Shown here in pieces: positions 48,753 through 58,117 of a DNA stretch of 64,000 nt. Position 1 is the first letter of the stretch. Each line of letters starts with the position of its first letter. The stretch is from the NCBI GenBank assembly GCA_039654915.1, contig CM077594.1:88426893-88490892 (forward strand), written 5' to 3'. A model generated the notes under the pieces. The model saw only the letters and a list, made by a program, of their open reading frames with translations. It was not told where the DNA came from and searched no databases. Source of the DNA: Aquilaria yunnanensis (lineage: Eukaryota > Streptophyta > Magnoliopsida > Malvales > Thymelaeaceae). The position numbers were made by a program, and so were the translations under genes.

Positions 48753-49166
48753 TTAGCCGTCAGGCCAGGCATACCTAAAGGTCCAAACCCTATCCCGGAG
48801 ATTGAAAACCCCATGCTTCGTGAACACCCAATCGCAGTCTCGGGTACACGAGTCCCTCCTCTGTACATAGGCATCGAACTGCAGATCGGGGGACCCGTCG
48901 AGCTTCACCTGGCAGCTGAGTTGGGTGGTGTGGAAGTTGTTCAGTTCAAAAACCCATGTGTAGGATTGTCCACTGGGGACTTGGTGCTCCCCCAAGTCCA
49001 CCTTGTAGTGGAGCCTCACGCAATGAATACTAAGCGCTTTGCCATCGCCGAGTTGGTTACCGGTGTGTACTAAAATCGAAGCATAAGCAGTGGAGGAACT
49101 CAATATCAACAGGACAAGAAAAATGTGTTGAAGATGTTTAGATATGGCTGAGAGGAGGCAAGTCAT
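48753..49166 (-). CDS. S1-like self-incompatibility protein homologue (SPH), secreted
   Basis: A 137-residue single-exon frame. Residues 1-29 form a signal peptide (hydrophobic IFLVLLILSSSTAYA). The mature part fits the plant S1/SPH family (PF05938): SIHC at 46-49, W.F..N.F.TTQLSC to Cys85, F.AY at 97-100, and the paired C107/C111 before W.F..HGVF. The four cysteines are those that make two disulphides in the family. The usual SPH length is about 120-150 residues, so it is complete. Papaver S1 proteins act in pollen rejection; most homologues elsewhere have unknown roles in development or stress. It stands alone between repeats and shows no disabling mutation. Confidence 0.85.
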   Translation of the reverse strand: MTCLLSAISKHLQHIFLVLLILSSSTAYASILVHTGNQLGDGKALSIHCVRLHYKVDLGEHQVPSGQSYTWVFELNNFHTTQLSCQVKLDGSPDLQFDAYVQRRDSCTRDCDWVFTKHGVFNLRDRVWTFRYAWPDG

Positions 49167-49839
49167 TAGTTACCAGACAACCAAGTTGGTTTCTCTTAGC
49201 ATGGTGAAGAATTGTCGTCCAGCGTTTAAAAAATGAGCGTCTAAGTTTGTCTTTGCCAAAAGGGGTATAAGCTAAAGCTTAGATCTATTTGAAGGTGGAT
49301 GATTAAGGAGTGGGGTGGAAAATTGATCATAAATGGGAACCAAGTCAGAATGATGAAAACCCAACATGCTTGCTGGTTACTAGCGTTAATAAAAAGAAGA
49401 TGACAGGTAAATATCACAATCACACCATAGACATTGTTGACAAGTAACATCACCTTGTATACCGTCTACCGGTAACCTAGAGACCTGGGAATCTCGGACG
49501 GAAAGCAAGCAAACTACGGCAATTTTCGCCACCGGAATATTGAGGTGGTGGTCGTGATCGGTGAACTCATCACCAGATGAGGCACATAATCTCGAGTTTT
49601 GTGCTTTTCAAGTGAACCTAGCTGGATGGCCCTGCCTTCCCCTGTTTCATGTGAAATTGCAAGTAGAAATAATGTCGTTAGACAGTGTTTGTATTGTACC
49701 AGCAATAAGTGACTACTTCCGTTGGTCTTAACAACATCACAGTCAAAGACCAAACCACATAACTACTTTTTATTTTAGTACTCAAAAACACCTCTACAAG
49801 TGTATACAATTGAGAAAGTATATAATTATCTAGGGGGGA
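49167..49839. other. Upstream region of the SPH gene and spacer
   Basis: The first few hundred bases are the likely SPH promoter on the - strand. A ttttttaaac word near 49230 is a weak TATA candidate. No other gene is seen to 49839. Confidence 0.45.
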
Positions 49840-49968
49840 AAAATGTACTTTTTTTCCGAGACATACAAGGGCACCAAACTAGTTTAAAGTGAAAAAGGTG
49901 AGATTTAAACCCAAACCTCTGCCATATGTTCCCTCACGCCTTAACCACTAGGCTAAGGTGCTCGGGAC
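49840..49968 (-). mobile_element. tRNA-derived SINE, head region
   Basis: The - strand starts near 49968 and carries a perfect pol III A box (TAGCCTAGTGG at 49955-49945) and, 34 nt on, a one-mismatch B box (GTTTAAATC at 49910-49902), the spacing of a tRNA-type promoter. There is no cloverleaf, so it is not a tRNA gene. Its head is adjacent to, and was probably split by, the hAT insertion. The tail end is not defined. Confidence 0.55.
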
Positions 49969-52900
49969 TAGAGGTGGGAACCGGGTCGGACCGGCCCGGG
50001 CCCGGCCGGTCCTGGGCCTGGGTTCTGAGGCCCGGGCACGGACCGGCTCTAGGCGGGGCGGGGCGACGGTGGGGCGGGTTTCAAATTTTTTTTGTTAAAA
50101 AATATATATATATAAAATAGAACAATTATTAATTATATAAGTCATAAATATTTTTAAGAAAAAACACTACCTCCGGTGTAAGTTTTATTAAGTTAAAAAG
50201 CCCAACGGCACTTACAAATAATCGGAACGTGCATTACATTTTAAAATGGCAAAAACGTTCCAAAAATGATAAATAATAGAAACCTATGATCTGTGCTGAA
50301 CAGCATAATCAGATCAAATACAAACTATATGTATGATTGAAAGAAAAAAATTTAACTCTCGGTATCGGATATTACCTCATCATCCGAACTCTTTTGGTCT
50401 TGATGCCGGAGTGCTGCGAGGCCCCAATCTCGGTTGCACACGCATACTTCTACCGCGTCGGGTGTCAATCTTGACCGTTTTTCTGTTATCACCCGTTTTC
50501 CGGCACTAAACGCTGCCTCAGATGAGACGGTCGATATTGGAACGGCAAGAATTTCTTGTGCGATTATTGACAAGATCGAAAATCTTGATCTCTTTTGTTT
50601 CCACCACTCCAAGATGTCGAGGTCGCTTGTCTCGAATGATGTGTTAAGATAGTCATCGACCTCAGCTAATCCCGATGTCATCGGTCGAGGTCGTTTGAGC
50701 ATTTGGAGCGCTGGGTTGAATCTTGAGGAGATTGATCTCCTTGGAGGCTCAGTTTGAGAAGCTTCGGATCTTACCTTATCCGAATGCCGCTCACAATATA
50801 ACTTGTATAAAGAATGCAAGTACTCGGAAGCAGAAGCAGACATAGCCAAAACATTTATATGAGACATTTCTAAATAAGTATGAAAAATTCCTTCAAGCAG
50901 TGTTGTTGTGTCCGTTAATTTTACATACGGGTCAAGTAAAGAAGCGACTAAAAAGATAGGTGGAATGTTTGAGAAATATTGAAGCCACTTAGCCCGCATG
51001 GCTTCGACAGTCGGTTTTAACAACTCATCATTTTTAAATTGATGTAAAGTATATGTGATGTTCACTAAATGAAACAAAACTAGATGACTTGTTGGGTAGT
51101 AAACACCAGAGAAAAATTCAGTTGCCTCGTAAAAAAATTTAAGCAATTCACCGGTTTTGGAACATTTCTCCCAAATTTCAGTCGTAAGAAATTCAGAAAC
51201 CATTTTTAAATTCATGAAATGTGACAACAAATTTGCATACGGTAATGCATCTTGCAACATAAAAAATGTGGAGTTCCAGCGGGTTGGGAAATCCAATTTA
51301 AACCGTTTCCAAGAAAATGGTTTTTGATTTTCAATACAAAAGCTTTTAAATTCACGAAAAATAGCAGGTCTGGACATCAAATATTTTAATGAGTTTCGAA
51401 TAGGCAAAATCTCATTTTGGAGAACTTCTAAACCTTTTTGCACACAAATGTTTAAAATATGGCACATGCATCTAACGTGAAAAAATGCACCGTTGAGCGG
51501 TGGTTGCAAGTTTTGACTCAAAAGACGAGCGGCAACATCATTATTTAAAGCATTATCAAATGAAATGCACAGAACTTTATCAGTACAAAAATAATGACGT
51601 AAAGTTTCTAAGATACAATTAAATATTTGAAAACCAGTATGATCTGTTTCAATAACCTTAAATGACAAAATTCGTTTTTGCATTATCCAATCAGAATCAA
51701 TCCAATGAGAAGTAACACAATAGAATGATTGACCTATAGGTGATGTCCACATATCAGAAGTAAATGCCACACAATGATTAAGAGCAGAAAAATATGCTTG
51801 CAAATCTGATTTTCCGGTTTCAAATTGTCTAAAGCTTTCTTTCCTAGCAGTTTTCCTAGATACTTTTCTAAATGCAGGATTTAATTGTGATTTTATCCAA
51901 GATTCTAGGTGGACATCTTCAGCTTGTGAAAAAGGTTTTTTGGTAAGCATCATCCAATTTACCATACCTTCTCTACAAGATTGTTGGTTAAAACGAAATA
52001 TACCTGGTCCGCCGGTGCCGGTTGTAGACCCAAGTTGTGTTTGTCCTCCAGAACTAGTCCTGGTACTAGGGAGGACGTTAGCATGTTGATTTTCAATATG
52101 CCTCTTCAGCGTTCCAGTGCCGGAATTCTTTCTATGCACAAAATTTTTCCCGCAATGTTTGCATTTTCCGTACCTCAACTCCCCTTCGTTTATGAGCTCA
52201 TAATGCTCCCAAACCCAAGCAGTTAGTCTCGTGGATTTACCTTGTGCTTGAGTTCCCTCCACGCCGGGTGCATGACTTGTAGGCGTCGGTTCTGTTGACG
52301 GATTCCCATACGCCATCGCATCCAACTCTTCCACTTCATCATCGGATAATTGATCGTCGAGACCCAAATCGTAATTCGTCATATCGATTCCGGCATCATC
52401 GTCGTGAAACTCTTGAATTGAAATGCCTTTATCGGCGGGCCGAGATCGGCGACGGAACAAGGCTCGGAGGCCGGTGTTGCGAGAAGATGAACTATCTGTT
52501 GACTTGCCCTTTCCTTTTGAAGCCATGACTCACGTACTAATAGTAGTGATTAATGCAAAATCAAGAGAGGATTATGAAGATATTAGGGAGAGATTAGAAA
52601 CAAATTTGGAAGAAATTAAGAAAATAAGGAGAATGGTTGAGAGAATATAGTAGATGAAGAAGAGAGGTTGAGTGATTGTGTAAGGATTGAGTGAAAATGG
52701 CATTGGTATTTATAGGGGGAGGGGAAAAATTAGTTTGACCAAAAAGTCCTTGAAATTTAGTTGTTGGGAGGGGCAAAAATGAAATCTTGGGGGCTGAAAT
52801 GGAGCAGAAAACCGTTAGAGGGCCTGCTGTGTAATTAGCCCTTTTTTTTGAAAAAATTTCTGCAGGTTTACGATATGCAGGAGCCGTTGCGCGCGGGTCG

Positions 52901-53060
52901 GCGGGGCAGGGCGGTCCGGTCCGAGCCGGTCTTTTTTGCGTCCCCCTCCTCCTATTGGGCCCATAAAATTGCGGGCCTCTTGCGGGGCGGGGCGGGGCGG
53001 GTTTGACTGAGGGGCGGTCCCGGTTCGGTCCGGGCCAACCCAGCCCATGTCCCACCTCTA
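49969..53060 (-). mobile_element. Intact autonomous-looking hAT transposon (3092 bp)
   Basis: The TIRs are tagaggtggga at 49969 and its complement ending at 53060. The 8-bp TSD ctcgggac is perfect at 49961-49968 and 53061-53068. Subterminal DNA is a dense array of ccggtcc / gggcggg words. The only gene is a complete 724-residue transposase on the - strand. Perfect TSD and an unbroken ORF point to a young insertion that may still be mobile. A deleted relative sits at 20228-22160. Confidence 0.92.
50352..52526 (-). CDS. hAT-family transposase (BED finger, RICESLEEPER-like), complete
   Basis: 724 residues without a break. A Lys/Ser-rich start and an acidic segment (41-70) are followed by a BED zinc finger at about 105-148 (C122, C125, H143, H148-like). 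The RNase H-like catalytic core has Asp258 (FTSDMWTS), Asp324 (ISFDNALNND) and Glu670 (STVSSEAAFS), with an insertion domain between that contains RCMCHILNICVQ and FPTRWNST. The hAT C-terminal dimerisation region is at about 625-705 (DILEWWKQKRSRF...DWGLA). It cuts and pastes DNA at hAT ends with 8-bp target duplication, as its own flanks show. A start at ATG 52524-52526 fits the leader of roughly 500 bp. Confidence 0.93.
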   Translation of the reverse strand: MASKGKGKSTDSSSSRNTGLRALFRRRSRPADKGISIQEFHDDDAGIDMTNYDLGLDDQLSDDEVEELDAMAYGNPSTEPTPTSHAPGVEGTQAQGKSTRLTAWVWEHYELINEGELRYGKCKHCGKNFVHRKNSGTGTLKRHIENQHANVLPSTRTSSGGQTQLGSTTGTGGPGIFRFNQQSCREGMVNWMMLTKKPFSQAEDVHLESWIKSQLNPAFRKVSRKTARKESFRQFETGKSDLQAYFSALNHCVAFTSDMWTSPIGQSFYCVTSHWIDSDWIMQKRILSFKVIETDHTGFQIFNCILETLRHYFCTDKVLCISFDNALNNDVAARLLSQNLQPPLNGAFFHVRCMCHILNICVQKGLEVLQNEILPIRNSLKYLMSRPAIFREFKSFCIENQKPFSWKRFKLDFPTRWNSTFFMLQDALPYANLLSHFMNLKMVSEFLTTEIWEKCSKTGELLKFFYEATEFFSGVYYPTSHLVLFHLVNITYTLHQFKNDELLKPTVEAMRAKWLQYFSNIPPIFLVASLLDPYVKLTDTTTLLEGIFHTYLEMSHINVLAMSASASEYLHSLYKLYCERHSDKVRSEASQTEPPRRSISSRFNPALQMLKRPRPMTSGLAEVDDYLNTSFETSDLDILEWWKQKRSRFSILSIIAQEILAVPISTVSSEAAFSAGKRVITEKRSRLTPDAVEVCVCNRDWGLAALRHQDQKSSDDEVISDTES

Positions 53061-53085
53061 CTCGGGACATGTATATTTATGCATA

Positions 53086-54001
53086 GGGGAATGCTAGTGA
53101 CAAGAGCTTAAACAGTCTTTTTTCAACAGTTGCTCTCCTTGTGCTGCCACGTGTGAGTTGTTACTTGGCGGATATCTGCTACCCGGAAAAATCCGTGATA
53201 TTTTTCTAGAGTATTTCAGCACTCTCTCTCTCTCTCTCTATACCCCTCTCTTTCTTTCACCTGTTCTTCAACTCACCATCCAAACTCAAAAAACCAGAAA
53301 ATAGCACAGCGCTCTCCGTCTTCAATTTTCAAATTGTTTAGAAACTCTTAAGTAATTTTGTTTCATCCTATCTACTATTTTAGATTTCATACAAATCCAG
53401 TTATTTTCTCTCATTAAAATAGTAGAAACTTTGATGACGCTTTCTCTCTTCCTCTTAAGAATTGAGTATTTTAATTGGAGCAATTTTTTTCTTTTTTTTT
53501 TCTCCTTTGTTCATCCCTGAAATTATTCTTCCGTCTCCCCTAATATCTATGATGTCTACTCAGTGATTTTCGGCTAAGCTCTCATCATTGATATTGCGAC
53601 TTAAGTTTCCGCCCTTTTTCTATATTTACTTTTTGGAGAATTTCCAGCTAGCAATTTATTTGTTATGTTTTCCTTAATTTTTTAATTTCCCACCTGAAAA
53701 TTAAAAGAAAATATTAAGATAGAAAAAAATGATTCATGTTTTGCCTAGAAATCTATAGAGATGGTAGCATAGATGATGGAGCCACATTAACAAAATATAA
53801 AAAGATTATAAAATTGAAAACCAGGCATCCACATTGCTTGAATAAAAAAATTTTCTTTCAATCTCTAGCAAAAGAGACATCTTCTTTGAAAACATATTCA
53901 ACCGGTTGTCGGTTTCTACTTAAATAAGTGATTTGACGTGGCGACATTGTTGAGCGAGTGCCAATGGGCAGCTGTTCAACCGGTTGTCCTTAGCAGTACT
54001 C
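53086..54001. mobile_element. MULE-type element carrying gene-leader-like sequence (Pack-MULE candidate)
   Basis: Ends ggggaatgctagtgacaa and, on the complement, gagtactgctaaggacaa form imperfect arms of about 75 bp. Flanks ttatgcata (53077-53085) and ttacgcata (54002-54010) give a 9-bp duplication with one mismatch. Inside, 53215-53420 looks like a plant 5' leader: CT repeats, then caactcaccatccaaactc, then a GT-bearing AT-rich stretch like an intron. No transposase or clear coding exon is present. Confidence 0.65.
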
Positions 54002-54010
54002 TTACGCATA

Positions 54011-54841
54011 TGCTAATTCTCGCTGCGCCCGGGACATGTATGGGCTCGTCAGATTCTGGCTTTCCCGGCGGTTTCAGGCTTTCAACTTGGGGTGGGAGCC
54101 GGGCCTTAATAAGCCCAGCCTTGTACTTTGCTAACATCTACACGGGCTGGTCGACTGCACTGGATTCTGATTCTTTATACATTATTTCAACATGCAAGTA
54201 ATGGTCCCCCCTCCATCCATATGCGACCTACACACCATCTCGCATGTGAAAACATTATTCTGGTATGAGAAATAACTAGATTTCATACTTCACGCACTAA
54301 TTATAAGCCAATTAACGTATTCACCGAATATTGGTGAATAATCTATGAATATTTTTTATGCACAAAAACATTCAGAATTAGCATATATGTAAATTACATC
54401 TCTTAATTTGATACATATATAATAACAACATCGTTTGATGTTCGAATTCACGATTTTGGTATGAGAACCATATTTTATATTTACGTATATGTATAATGTT
54501 CTCGTACCGGATGGCCATTTCACATATTAAAAAATAAAATAAATAATTTATTAAAATTTGCATGAATTCCGTGGGTGTGAGTAGCCTACCAGTCTTGCTT
54601 GCCCAGTGGCCCAGGGAAACATAGGGACGCCAATAAAATGACAGAAGCTCTTGAACAACCCAATAAAGGAAAAAGAAAGAAGGGAAGCTTCGGAATGAAT
54701 TAATGTCGCACTTCCAAAATTGGAGACTTCCGTGAGTCTTATCCGTTTCCAGGGTTTCAGCTCATCCATGAGGAACAATATATGTTATGTCACGTGTACA
54801 AGTAAGGGTGAGTGTTTAGATGGTTTCGTGTTGGTTCTTAT
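54011..54841. other. Spacer
   Basis: No supported gene. 54020-54200 is GC-richer with a short + frame of no known type. The rest is AT-rich with atacgtatatgtat-like words. Confidence 0.45.
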
Positions 54842-55512
54842 TGTTGGAATAATTGAGTTGCAATAATCACGAACCACCAGCGACCCGAAGTGTGTATACA
54901 TTGTCCTCAAGGATTATAGGTCGTGATACTCCAAAATGTGCAGGAGAACAGGTCTTCGAAAATCTCCCAAGATATAACAGGTTTTCCAGAAAGTGTGCAC
55001 TCACACCCGGGATACTCTAGGAATCAGCAAAAACACAAGAACCAGCGAGGATCAGAGCAGGATGGGGAAAAAAAAGAGAGCTCAAAAGCGAGGTAATCTG
55101 AGAGTGGAGTGGGAGTGGGAGTGGGAGTGGGAGTGGGTATTTATAGGTAGTAGTGATCCGAATTTGAACGTTGGGGTAGTAATATTAGGAGTTACAAAAT
55201 TAATATTGGTTATGATTTTGTACGTTGAGCTCGTTTTGATTTCCAACATATGAAAAACAAGTTTTCCGGGTAAGGGTAAAAAAGTAAATTTAGGAAAATG
55301 TAAAAACTGACTTAGACTGGGCCTCGTGATACTTTGCACGCAGGGGGGGCAAATCAGGCTCTTTCCACTGTTTTGGCCCATCTTGCGCGTGCGTGCGAGC
55401 CCATTACTACTTTCTTTCTTACCTAGCCCACTTGGGCATGGTAACTTATAAAGTCTAGAAGCTCTCATTATCCAAGCCATGTGGAATATATCTTTTGGAA
55501 TACTTGACAACA
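54842..55512 (+). mobile_element. Solo LTR with 5-bp TSD (probable Ty1/copia)
   Basis: It starts TGTTGGAATAATTG and ends TTGACAACA, giving TGTTG/CAACA ends. It is flanked by perfect cttat at 54837-54841 and 55513-55517. At 671 bp with no interior or second LTR, it is the product of LTR-LTR recombination. A TATA-like TATTTATA at 55138-55145 suggests + orientation. TG..CA ends with 5-bp TSD fit both gypsy and copia; the TGTTGGAA start is commoner in copia. Confidence 0.8.
55111..55137 (+). promoter_or_regulatory. G-quadruplex motif adjoining the solo-LTR TATA-like box
   Basis: Five GGG tracts separated by AGT, part of a GGGAGT hexamer array that starts near 55099. It ends at 55137, immediately before TATTTATA (55138-55145). 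Loops of 3 nt fit the canonical quadruplex rule. Whether it folds or affects transcription is unknown. Confidence 0.6.
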
Positions 55513-55673
55513 CTTATTTCATATAAAAAACAACCAAAATATATATGTATAAATATTTTATAAGATTTATGATATTACTGAATTGCTCATGTATTTTTTA
55601 TGAGAATAACTGTAAGGGGGTAGAGTGAAATGGGCTATGAACAAAACAAGCAGTGAAACTAGTGTATTACTAC

Positions 55674-56110
55674 CACTACAAGAAAAGGGCTTTTTTCCAA
55701 TAGCCAATACTAACGACCGACCGTTGGAAAAAGTGAAATTCTAAAGGCAGACCATTGAAAGAGGCCCATTGGGTTTTTGTTTATTGGGAAAAAAAAAATT
55801 CTGACAGTTTACTATCTGAAGTTCCAATTGTACCATTAGCAAAAGGACCGTAAGGTTCAATGAGGCCTTTGGGGATGACAGTCTTTTGATAGTTGGCCGC
55901 CAGAAAGCATTACCGGAGGTATTCTGACAGTGAGCCACCGGAAAAAGTACTGGAGGTATTTCAATAGCCGATTGCTAGAAAACGGTGCGAAAGGTCTTTT
56001 GATGGCTGGCAGTCGAAAAAAAATGCCGAGGGTCTTTCATGGGCAGCTGCTGGAAAACTTGCCAGAGGTTTTCCGACGGTTGACTACTGGAAAGGCACGT
56101 ACTTATTTTT
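55674..56110 (+). mobile_element. CACTA transposon terminus (orphan 5' end)
   Basis: CACTACAAGAAAA at 55674-55686 is the exact En/Spm-type terminus. It is followed by repeated subterminal words of the type tttga.ggctgg...gccggaaaa and ccattgaaagagg. No matching inverted end (ttttcttgtagtg) is found to the right, so the element is truncated or its far end lies beyond recognisable sequence. No transposase is seen. Confidence 0.75.
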
Positions 56111-56844
56111 TAAAAAATAAGGGAACTCAGGAATGCTTATAGTTCATGTACATGGCTAGTATAGACAACAAAATCTTGCTTAATATCAACTGAGGTTACA
56201 AAAAGATTTGCTCAATATAACAGAGGGCCTATAGGCTATAGCGTTACAAAAAGATATAAGAAATATCAACTTCAATTCTTCACCCATACACCTTGAACTT
56301 TTAGCAACTTCCAAGTGGTAACAATAGCTTTGGCATGGTACATGCCTGTGACATAGACATAGCAAAAAAAAACAGCCAAGAGTACTAGAACATCTTACTA
56401 GCTAAGTGTTTTATGGAACCTTCACCATCGTGGCACTGTGCTTCTTTTCTTGTTCTACCAATCCCTTCTTCAAATTTCTATCTTAAAAGCCATTCCTGCA
56501 AAAAGAATCAAAGTTAGTAAGATGAATTCTTGATCAGAAATATTGGACACAAAATGCAGAAATTATCTAAATAGCTTCGAAGACTTGTATTAATCCTACC
56601 ACTCTTATCATATCAATGCCTCAATTGCAACACCTCTATTCAATTATAAAATGATCAGAACTTAAAAGAACGTTACAAGCTGGAGCTACTTCACAACCAC
56701 ACAAACAAATGCATTATCCTGATAATCGATTCCATTAAATCTTTGAGTATCTATCCACCCACATCTCTAACACGACTATGTCCAAGAAAAACATGTCAGT
56801 GTGAGAAAAGATTTTTTTAGCTATATACCAAACACACACATTTT
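56111..56844. other. Spacer, possibly remains of the CACTA element
   Basis: No gene. Frames are short. 56150-56260 repeats tacaaaaagat twice. Confidence 0.4.
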
Positions 56845-58107
56845 ATCTTATCATATCTTATATTATAAAAAGTATGAAAGTGCACAAATATTGAACGAAT
56901 TTTTTATCCTTAAAATTTAATATATTGTAATACATTAAATAAACCTATTATTGTAATTACACCTAGTGGCGGAACCAGGATTTTTGGTTCGGGGGGGGCA
57001 AGCCCGGAGGAGAGTCGGTGGAGCCCGGAGGAGAGAGACGACGTCGCGGTTAGGTAAAGCTGTAAATTGGGACTAATTCACACTAATTCAAAGCTCAAGG
57101 AGCAAATCGTACGAGTTGGAAACGTTTGAGGACTAATAGTGCATTTAGGCCATGTTAGAATATCCTCTTAATGTACAGGGAATAACTACTCACTGGGTCC
57201 CTACTTTCTTCAGCGCCTACCTTATTGCCCCCCCATCTTTATATTTTTCCACAATATTTGGGGGGGCAAAATGCACACACAATCCTTAACTTTTGACAAA
57301 ATCATCAAATTACTACCCCATATTTACGTTTTTTCAAAATTTCCGGGGGGGCAACGGCCCCCCCCCCCCCCCAGCAAAGCGTAGCTCCGCCACTGATTAC
57401 ACCATTTTAGGACAATAACTAAATTCTTAAAAAATACATCCATCTTTTAGCTCTTTTTCATTTAAGACCTCATATTTTAATCTATTGCACTTTCCAATGC
57501 ATGAGTTGTGGAAAAGTTCATCCCTACTATTCAACGGCTTCATGCATTTGCCCGTTGGAAAATAATCTTTTTAGATATTGGATACTAGAGGTTTAAAATT
57601 TTTCATTAAACTATCAAATTAAATTTTTATCCATGACTATGATGTTAAAGTTTAATTTTGGAACAAAATTCTCATTGATTTCATATTCTAATTAAATATC
57701 TTATCTTATACTATAAAAAGTATGAATGTACACAAATGTTGAATGACTTTTTTGCCATTAAAATTTAATATATTGTAATAAATTAAACAAACATATTATT
57801 GTAATCACACTATTTTATGACAAAGACTAAATTCTTTAAAATACATCTATCTTTCAATACCTTTTTATTCAATACCTCATATTTTAATCTATTATACTTT
57901 CCAATGCAATACTATTGAAAAAGTTCATCCATACTATCCAACGGCCATATGCATTTGCCTGTTGGAAAATAATCTTTTTAGGTACTAGATACTAGAGATT
58001 TAAAATTTTTCATTAAGCTATCAAATTAAATTTTTATCCATAATTGAGATGTTAAAGTTTAATTTTTGAACAAACTTCTCATTGATTTCATATTCTCATT
58101 AAATAAG
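56845..58107. repeat. Tandem duplication of a 408-bp AT-rich unit, first unit interrupted
   Basis: Unit 1 (about 56845-57690) and unit 2 (about 57691-58107) align throughout: agtatgaaag at 56871 against agtatgaatg at 57719, and gttggaaaataatc at 57554 against 57961. The offset is 848 left of the MITE and 407-408 right of it. The difference of 440 bp equals the MITE plus its TSD. Unit identity is roughly 85-90% by eye. Confidence 0.85.
56964..57395. mobile_element. Tip100-type hAT MITE, 432 bp, with TSD and visible empty site
   Basis: Ends tagtggcggaacc and, on the complement, cagtggcggagc are those of Tip100-like hAT elements (CAG.GGCGGAG). The 8-bp TSD attacacc is perfect at 56956-56963 and 57396-57403. 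The neighbouring repeat unit carries the uninterrupted target (attgtaatcacactatttta near 57797). The MITE contains homopolymers including 15 C at 57358-57372. No coding capacity. Confidence 0.9.
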
Positions 58108-58117
58108 ACATTACACA

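Noticed and set aside
48594..49073. 159-codon plus-strand frame opposite the SPH gene
   Set aside because: It is the antisense shadow of SPH and has no recognisable domain.
49902..49955. Possible tRNA gene (A and B boxes)
   Set aside because: There are pol III boxes at proper spacing but no acceptor, anticodon or other stems, so a SINE head is the better call.
54993..55253. 86-codon frame containing a Trp-Glu repeat
   Set aside because: The repeat is the GGGAGT array of the solo LTR read through; there is no protein evidence.
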